Below are positions 56,414 through 64,000 of a stretch of DNA of 64,000 nt, one piece after another. Source of the DNA: Garcia nutans (taxonomy: Eukaryota; Streptophyta; Magnoliopsida; Malpighiales; Euphorbiaceae); assembly GCA_947685225.1 (NCBI GenBank), contig CANTUV010000024.1, forward strand, positions 56,758,001 through 56,822,000, given 5' to 3'. The stretch's first letter is position 1; every line of letters starts with the position of its first letter. A program made the translations under genes and the position numbers. The notes under the pieces were generated by a model. It saw nothing but the letters and a program-made list of their open reading frames with translations, made no database searches and was not told the DNA's origin.

Positions 56414-59351
56414 TATATATCCCAAATTATTGAAAATTTTAAATTTTTGAAAAATTGATGAAATAAATTATAATTTAATAGGATAAATTAAATTAATGGT
56501 TTTAAATGAAAAGTGAAGAGATTTTAAATGAAAAAGTGAAATATATATGTGATATATATGTAAAATATACATAACATATAAAGTCAACACTTTTTAAAAG
56601 AAAAGTCCAAGTCCAATGGCATTTTTATAAATAAATTTTAGAAATTTAAAATTAATAAAATAATTTAAAAATAAATTATTTTTGAATGGATGGTAAATTT
56701 TTAGTCTTTTAATTTCTTTAATAAATAATTAATTAATTAATTAAGAAATTATTATAAAATATATATATATATGGTTGTAATTAAAAGATGAAAGGAAAGA
56801 GAAAAAAAATAGCCTTCTTCTTCTTCTTGTTGGCCGAACGACCATAGGAGAAAGCTCAAGGATTTTTCTTCTTCGTAGCTCCAAGAATTGAAGGATTTCA
56901 AAGGTTCAAAGAGGATTTTTAGTGATTTCCACTTGGAAAAGTAAGTTCTTTAGTATTTTCATGAAAATTTTGAATATGTGAGATGTTGAATTTTTAAGTA
57001 GTATGTTATAATTATTGGAATTGGTGTGTATGAAGTTATTTTGGGTAGTTATTAATGATTTTAAGGTTGGATTGAAGAAATGGTTGAATTTAGGGTTTGA
57101 GAAATCAGGGTTTTTAATTGTGCAGATTGGTTCTAAATGAGTTGTTTTGGTGCTTAAACAAGTATTTTAAAGTTAAATATTGGATTTGGTTGTGTTTGGT
57201 TGGAGTTTGAGAATGGAAGTGTGATTTAGGATTTTGAAAAATAATTTTTCAAAAGTTGTTGAATTGTATAATTTTATTAGTTTAATCTTGTTGTTTGGTG
57301 AAGGGGAGCCTTGGCGCAACGGTAAGTGTTGTCGCTGTGTGACCTGAGGTCACGGTTTCAAGTCGTGTAAACAGCCTTTTTTGCAATTAATTGCAAGGAA
57401 AGGCCGTGTACAAAGACCCAATGGGTCCGACCCTTCCCCGGACACCGCTCATTGTAGGAGCATTCGTGCATCAGGCTGCCCTTTTAATCTTGTTGTTTGG
57501 TGATATAAGTAATGAATATAAGCTTAAAATGATTAATGAATTGTGTTGGAATAGAAAACCTTCAATGGGGGAAGGTTATGCCATTTTAGGGTTTTGTGTA
57601 TACGAGTGTGTTTTTGTAAAGTAAATGATTTAAATGTATTAAAATATGTTTCTAATAATATAAATAAACTTAATATATTAAAATGAATAGCCTAGTATGA
57701 GAATCCAAAGTTAAAGTGAGGTTATCCTTAACTTTTGGATTTTTGCTTGGATAGGGTTTAATAATGGTTTAATATTGGAAATGCCATTAAATGTGATACT
57801 AAATGATTATTTATTATCACATTTGGTTTAGGCATTGAGGAAGGTTAATTTGCTTCATCCAAGTAGTGAAGGGCAAGTTGGAAGGATAGGATTGGAGGTT
57901 GTTTTAAGCTTGTTTTGGTTGCTATTTGAGGTAAGTACAAACTTTGAATACATTGGTTATGTTTGCATGACATTTGGGCTTAATGCATTTTGGTGGAAAA
58001 ATGTGTTAAGCTACTTGATACATTGGTTATGTATGAATAATGTGCTATAACATTTATAATGTCATATATGTGTTAAATGCATTATGAAAAGCCATTGATA
58101 ATGGTTAAATTGTGTAAAATGTGAAATATTTTTATTATGTGAAAATGACCCAAAGTGTTTGGGTAATGCCATTTGTTGTGTATGCATTAAGTGCATTGTT
58201 AAAAAGCCATTGATATTGGCTAGATTATATTAAATGTGATTAATATGTGAATTATGTGGAAATACCCAAAGTAATCGGGTAATGTGTTGTAAATGCAAAA
58301 AAATGTGGGATAATATAATGAGATATGTGAAAACATAATGAAATGAATTGATATCGATATAAATGAGAAAAATAAGAAAAAGATGAGAATATAAGGCAAT
58401 GTGCCTAGCTTGATTATATGACAATGAGAAAGAGATTAATAATGAGAAATGTGAATAAATTGTGTGCCTAGTATGTTATTCAATTTTCAGAGTTTCATGT
58501 TTGGCAGCATGCCTATGATTGGCCTTCGGGCTAGACGCTGGACGTCACTGTAAAAATATTTTTGAGGTAAAAAGACCGGGTCATAAGCCTCAGAAACAAG
58601 TCCTTGAAACTAGGCTAGGTGAAGAGACCGGGTCATAAGCTCAGACATAGTTGGACTGTTGCATTGATATTTTGCCTTCGGGACTAGACACATGGTGTCA
58701 TGATATACCAAAACAGTAACTCTAAAATTTGAATAACATATTAGTTATCTTTGGGTCCATGCTTATGTTTGTTTTTATGTGAATTGTGGATTGTGAAATA
58801 TTTGAAAAGTATGAGAAAATGGAACGATGTGATATCCATATGCATTGTGCATTGGCATTGCATTTGAGTTTTATTGTTATCAAGTTTGTATCGCTAGGCT
58901 TTTGGCTTAGCGCGATTGTTTACATCGTGAAGGTGACAGGTCAGGTCTAGACTTGTGGTTGTGCTTGTAGAGTTGATATCAAAATCAGAAACACTGTCAG
59001 CAACACGTATATATTTTATGTTATTATATATTTTGGGTATTATGCATATTATATCATGTTTTTGTATTTTATGTATTGTAAACTATAAAGAATGTTTAGG
59101 TTAATTTATTTGAAATGGGGGTTTAAATGTGTTCTAAATTTATATATATATATATGTTTGAGAAACTTGGTGAAATTGAGAAGTATGGGTGAAATGGTGA
59201 TTTGAAATTATTTGGGAGTGTTTTCTGATGCAAGTTGTATTTTGCTTAATTTTGGGAACATCCAAATTACAGACAAAACTCTGGTGAATTTTTTCCAGAG
59301 ATTTTCATATAAAATGTTTATTTTGAGTTTCTATATCAAGTAAAGAATATT
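56414..59351 (+). repeat. Chromovirus LTR D1 (+), 3' end missing, carrying a SINE
   Basis: Matches the reverse complement of 59352-62350 from its degenerate start (TATATATCCCAAATT) through AACATATAAAGTCAACAC (about 56574), the TCAATGGGGGAAGGTTATGCC segment (57562), two GACCGGGTCATAAGC units (58563-58640) and the GCTTAGCGCGATTG segment (58904). It stops about 150 bp before the expected LTR end, exactly where D2 begins. Without the SINE it is about 2.74 kb. No target duplication is seen. Confidence 0.82.
57302..57482 (+). mobile_element. tRNA-derived SINE (Au-like) with 21-bp target duplication
   Basis: GGGGAGCCTTGGCGCAACGG head, Pol III A box TGGCGCAACGG (57312-57322) and B box GGTTTCAAGTC (57354-57364), then the Au-type body words CAATGGGTCCGACCCTTCC, CCGGACACCGC and a CATCAGGCTGCCCTTT tail. 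A perfect 21-bp duplication TTTAATCTTGTTGTTTGGTGA flanks it (57281-57301 and 57483-57503). The sister LTR D2 has the empty site near 61420. The family name is from memory of the consensus. It needs LINE machinery in trans, and nothing is encoded. Confidence 0.92.
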
Positions 59352-62350
59352 TGTAGCACCCTTATACCCTATATAAGTAAAATACATATTTTCAGCATAT
59401 GTAAAATACGCATATATGGTATAAAAATGTCACATACCGATTTAATAAAAATTTTCACATTTCTGTTTTAAGATTTCAAATACTAATATATAAAATAAAT
59501 AGTATATAAATATTCTTTGCTTGTTATAGGAATCCAAAAAAAATATTTTATATGAAAATCTCTGGGAAAAATTCGCCAGAGTTTTGTATGTAATTTGAAT
59601 GTTTCCAAAATTCAACAAAACACAACATGCATTAAACAAACACTCCAAATAAAATCAATTCACCAATACTTCTCAATTTCTCCTTATTTTCTCAAAATAC
59701 TTATATATAGGTATATATATATCAACATTATATATAAAATCCCATCTTAAACAAAATTATTCAAATCATTCTTTACAATTTACAATATATTCTTCAAAAA
59801 CATATCATAACATACATAATATCAAAAATGTACATGCTGGCAACTGGCTCTGATCTTGATGTACCCAAAACAACTCTTCAAGCTCAATAAATACAAACCT
59901 AGACTCGACCAGGTCTAGTAAAACTCTCCGGCTCTACCAAAACATCCATGACACCTGCGCGACGAATTACAATCGCTCTAAGCCGAAGCCTAGTGGTACA
60001 AACTTTGAAAATAATAAAAATGTAAAGTAATGCCAATGCACAATGCATATAGAGGTCACATCATTTCACTTTCTTATATTTTTCAAATATTTTATATTCA
60101 CAACTCATAACATTAAATTGCTCAATTATATCACAATTCATAATTCACATTAAAGCAAAGACAAGCATGGGCCTAAAAAGGATCTAATATACTATTTAAA
60201 TTTTAGAGTTACTGCTTTGGTCCATAATGACACCATGTGTCTAGCCCGAAGGCAATATATATATCCATGGATAATGTAACAGCCCCAGTCTCTTGGACCT
60301 CAACCCGGCTAGACCCTTAGGCCCTAGTATCTTGGTCCTCAACCCGGCTAGACTGCTACGATTTTTGAGGCTTACGACCCAGTCTTTTCACCCCAAGAAC
60401 ATCATATTTATCATTTATCAGCTGGGCTCGACTTACGACCCGGTCTTTTTACCTGCCCAGCAATTCATAGGCATTACGCCAAACCCAGAACTCTGAAAAT
60501 TGAATAACATACTAGGCACACAATTAATTCATTTATCTCATTATCAAATACTTTCACAATTCATTTCTCATTTTATTTCTCATAATCAAACTAGGCTCAT
60601 TGCCCTATTTTCACATTTTTTTTCTCATTTTTCTCATTTTTCACATCTTTCTCATTTTTCTCACTTTTTTCATTTTTTCTCATTTTTATCAATCTCAATT
60701 CATTTCATTATTCCACATATCTAATTTTTGCATTCACAACACATTACCCAATTACTTTGGGTATTTTCATATAATATGCATATTTCACACTTTACACAAT
60801 TTAGCCATTATCAATGGCTTTTCACAATGCATTTAACACATATATGACATTACAAATGTCATAGCACATTATTCATACTCAATCAATGAACCAAGTAGCT
60901 TAACACATTTTTCAACCAAAATATGTTAAGTCCAAATGTCATGCAAATATAAACATTATACTCAAAGTTTGTACATACCTCTACTAGCAACCCAAAGCAA
61001 GCTTAATACAACCTCCAATCCTATCCGTCCAACTTGCCCTTCACCACTTGGATGAAGCAAATCAACCTCTCTCAATGCCTATACCAAATGTGATCATACA
61101 TAATCATTTAATATCATATTCTAAGGTATTCTCAACATCAAATCATAATTAAACATCACTCTAAACCAAATCCCAAAATTAAGCTTCACCTCACTTTAAC
61201 TTTGAAAAACCATATCAAGCCATTTAAATTAGTGTTTTAAGTTTATTAATATCATTAAAAATATTTTTTAATACATTTAAATCATTTACATTATAACAAT
61301 ACACTCTTATACACAAAATCTCAAAAATGGCATAACCTTCCCCCATTGAAGGTTTTCCATTCCAACACAATCCATTACTCATTTCAAGCTTATATTCATC
61401 ACTTTTAACACTAAACAACATGTTTAAACAAATAAAATCACACAATTCAACTACTTTGGAAAATCACTTTTCCAAAACCCTAAATCTCCACTTCCATTCT
61501 CAAACTCCAACCAAACACAACCAAATCCAATATTTGACTTTAAAATACTTGTTTATGTATCAAAACAACTCATTTGGAATCATTTTACACAATTAAAAAC
61601 CATGATTTCAAAACCCCAAAAATTACATAACCCTAAATTCTCTCTCTTCACCAATCTTACCCAAACTCAACCATTTCTTTAATCCAACCTTAAAATCATT
61701 AATAACCAATCAAAACAACTTCATTCATATCTAATTAAGCAATTAAATCATGCTACTATAGAATTTCAAAATTTACATAACACACTTTTCCATAGAATTT
61801 GAAAATTTGGTAAGAAAGCTTACCAATTTATGAAGAAACTTCTAAAACTCCACTTGAATCCTTAAAATCTCTTCAATTTTTGGAGTATGGAAGAATCAAA
61901 TCCCTCTCTTGAAGCCATGAAATTAGGCCTTGAAGGAAAGAAGAAGAAGAAGACTTTATTTTTTTTTTATTTCTCTTTCCTTTCACCCTTTAATTTTAAA
62001 CCATATATATATATATATTAAAATAATTTAATAATTATTTATTTAATAAATTAAAAGTCCTAAATTCCCTCTTCCATTCAAAAATAATTTATTTTTGAAT
62101 TATTTTATTAATTTTAAATTTCTAATATTTAATTACCAAAATACCCTTTTACTTTTACTTTTCTTTTAAAAAGCGTTGACTTTTATATGTTATGTATATT
62201 TTACATATATATCACATATATTATCCACTTTTCATTTAAAACCCCTTCATTTTTTATTTAAAACCATTAATTTAATTAATTCATTTAAATTATACTTTAT
62301 TTTCTCAAATTTCAAAAAATTAGAACTTTTCAAAAATTTAGGATATTACA
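59352..62350 (-). repeat. Chromovirus LTR D2 (-), complete
   Basis: 2999 bp. The plus-strand start TGTAGCACCCTTATACCC is the reverse complement of an LTR 3' end, and the end GGATATTACA is that of the LTR start. It contains both minisatellite types, GTAACAG...-type (60276) and CTTACGACCCGGTC-type (60369-60455), and a C(T)nTCA-rich stretch (60600-60710). Flanks ATATT and CATAT do not form a duplication. No internal region adjoins, so it is a solo LTR or a rearranged end. Reading frames within are chance. Confidence 0.85.
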
Positions 62351-62473
62351 CATATGCACAAGTAATGTGTATCTTATATACACATCAAATGTACCTTATA
62401 TGTATATTAAATATTAAGTATGTAATGTATTAATCTAACATATACAATTAATATACCATAAGTATATGTTATA
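62351..62473. other. AT-rich 123-bp spacer between opposed LTRs
   Basis: TATA/ACATAT-rich, similar in composition to 39810-40060 in the solo LTR of X. Possibly an LTR scrap; no gene. Confidence 0.35.
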
Positions 62474-64000
62474 TGTAATATCCCAAAGTACACCCTAAAA
62501 GTTTTGGTATAATTGTTTTTGTATTTGGATTTAATACATGTGTTTAATTGGAAAGAGGGAAGAAGTGAAGAGAGTGTATATGTTGTATATATAGAAATAT
62601 ATACAACATATACACAAGACAAAGTGTGGAAGTCAAAGAAGATATTTTATTTTTATTATTAATGGAATTAATTAATAAGGAAATTTAAAATGAATGGAAA
62701 AGAATTAATTGGATTATTTTATTGTATTTTGCTTGGTGGAGAGGATTTTGAGGAGAGAGAAGGTTGAGTGTTTGACTTGGTTTTCTTTGTTTTCCTTCTT
62801 TCTTTCTTTCTTTCTTTCTTCTTCGTGTATCTTCTTCTTCTTCTCCTTTTCTGTGTTGGCCGGCAGCTCCATAGCAAGAGAGCAAGAGAGAGATTTGATC
62901 TTCCAAACTCAAGATTGAAGGAAGTTTTCAAGTGATCAAGTTGGAAATTTAAGAGTTTCTTCATCTTTGGTAAGTTTTCCACTTGATTCTTTGATTTTCT
63001 TTGAGTTTGTGAGTTGAGGTTGTGGTTGGTATGTGTTTGTTTGATTGTGGTGTGTTTAAGAGTGTTTGGTTCAATTGATTTTGGATTTTTGGGGTTTGAT
63101 TGAAGGAAAGAGTAAGATTGTTAAAAGAGTAAGTGTTGTGGTTGTGTTTTGCATTTGTGGTGATAATTATGATTTGAGTTTGAGGTATGTTTTGAATTTT
63201 TTTGGTATTTTTGCAAGTTATTATGGTTTATGGGTGTGTTTAGTTAAGTTTGTTTGAAGTGGAAAATGGTGGAAGTAATAGGTTTATTGGATGTGTTGTT
63301 GTTATTGCCGGAATCTGGATTTTTGGCCTGACACGCCCATGAGCACTGCCAGGTCTTTAGGCGTGTCAATAGTTATGTATTCTTGGATGGGTGACACGAG
63401 CAGTGACACGCCCATGTCACTGAGCGTGTCATAGCTACTGTGATGTTGGTGGATTGACACGGCCATGGACACGCCCGTGTTGTTGGATGTGTTAATGTTT
63501 TTGTGAGACAGAATGTATTACACGTTCAGTGACACGCCCGTGGTTCTGAGCGTGTCAAAGCTTCTATGTTGTGAGTTTAGGGCACGGTCAGGGACACGCC
63601 CGTGTTATTGACCGTGTCATGTGTAGAGTTTGCCCTAGTTGGTTCTTAGTCTTATTATCTCATGTGTATTTCTAAGTGAGTGTGTATTATTTCTTTTTGA
63701 ATTAGGTTGTGAAGAGGTTGAGTTGACCTAACCTAAGTGTGAAGGATTCTTGGAAAAGGAAGTGTATAGATTGGTGAGAGTTGGTTTTGAGGTAAGTACA
63801 AACTACATAGTTGCATACACTTACATGATTTTGATACTTAATACATATTTGGTTGTAAATGTGTTAAGTGATCTATTGTATTGTTGATATACTTGATAAA
63901 TGTTATGATTTGTATAATGTGAATGATATGATGAATTGAGTTAATGTGATATGAGACATGATGAGAAATGAAACCCTTGTTATTGGCTATGATAGTGCAA
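62474..64000 (+). repeat. Chromovirus LTR (+), cut by the window edge
   Basis: Begins TGTAATATCCCAAAGTACACC. It follows the A-type LTR plan: leader with a CTTTCTTTCTTT stretch, GTGTTGGCCGGC, then a palindrome cluster (63328-63620: GACACGCCC, GGCGTGTC, GACACGGCC, CACGCCCGTG) and the TTCTTGGAAAAGGAAGTG segment. It is the 5' 1.5 kb of an LTR of about 2.7 kb; whether it is a solo LTR or heads a full element cannot be seen. Confidence 0.88.
62791..62850 (+). repeat. CTTT/CTT microsatellite in the LTR leader
   Basis: About six TTTC units in a row followed by TTCTTCTTC-type units, where A has only TTCTTCTTTTCC. It is a local expansion in this LTR copy. Confidence 0.8.

Noticed and set aside
57302..57375. 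Possible tRNA gene (A and B boxes)
   Set aside because: The boxes belong to a SINE head: a SINE body follows and a 21-bp target duplication flanks the whole. No cloverleaf with a proper acceptor stem.
57391..57624. 77-codon frame, partly shared with 61224-61445
   Set aside because: It spans the SINE and LTR sequence; the shared part reflects LTR homology in D1 and D2, not a gene.
59352..62350. Simple insertion of D2 into D1
   Set aside because: The flanks (ATATT and CATAT) are not a duplication and the sequence after 62350 does not continue D1's missing end.
1..64000. A host gene or new multi-gene system
   Set aside because: All reading frames of substance belong to retrotransposons; the only non-standard genes are the antisense extra ORFs at 1-2465.

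Overview
This window looks like gene-poor, repeat-dense nuclear DNA of a eudicot plant, probably pericentromeric heterochromatin. It is AT-rich, has no recognisable host gene, and nearly all of it can be assigned to nested LTR retrotransposons. They are Ty3/gypsy elements: chromoviruses best matched to the Tekay/Del clade (iMet primer site, gag-pol in one frame, C-terminal chromodomain, LTRs of 2.5-3 kb), Tat/Ogre-like elements (LTRs starting TGTAGACCCTTAAT, an antisense extra gene, 3' tandem arrays), and one Athila-like element. There is also one tRNA-derived SINE resembling the angiosperm Au family. The species cannot be named from this sequence.

Layout. 1-4785: 3' part of a Tat-like element (+) with two antisense ORFs, a tandem array, a polypurine tract and the first part of its 3' LTR. 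4786-28469: chromovirus B (-), broken twice. An internally deleted Athila-like element (-) sits in its reverse transcriptase (about 6501-13322), and chromovirus A (+) sits in its 5' LTR. A (17550-27891) is the best-preserved element: two 2737-bp LTRs, ACAAA target duplication, primer site, polypurine tract and an unbroken 1,137-codon pol, but three stops in gag. 28496-38926: chromovirus C (+), degenerate, with a minus-strand Tat solo LTR (32679-33965) between gag and protease. 38927-49137: chromovirus X (+), degenerate, with a solo LTR (39747-44744) that itself holds a Tat solo LTR (41757-43665). 49138-53044: a copia-like LTR fragment holding a chromovirus solo LTR (49549-52310, -). 53049-56222: 3' end of a second Tat-like element (-) with three different tandem arrays. 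56414-62350: two chromovirus LTRs abutting in opposite orientation; the first carries the SINE. 62474-64000: a further chromovirus LTR that runs off the window.

The history can be read from the nesting. Four solo LTRs have perfect 5-bp target duplications, and in two cases removing the insertion restores the host element's reading frame. I see no evidence of a new multi-gene system. The observations most worth following are the spliced plant-mobile-domain gene with its own TATA box lying antisense in a Tat element, the GGTCCAGAACC core shared by two otherwise different Tat 3' arrays, and the GACACG(G/C)CC...GG(C/G)CGTGTC palindrome clusters that occur in both chromovirus and Athila-like elements.
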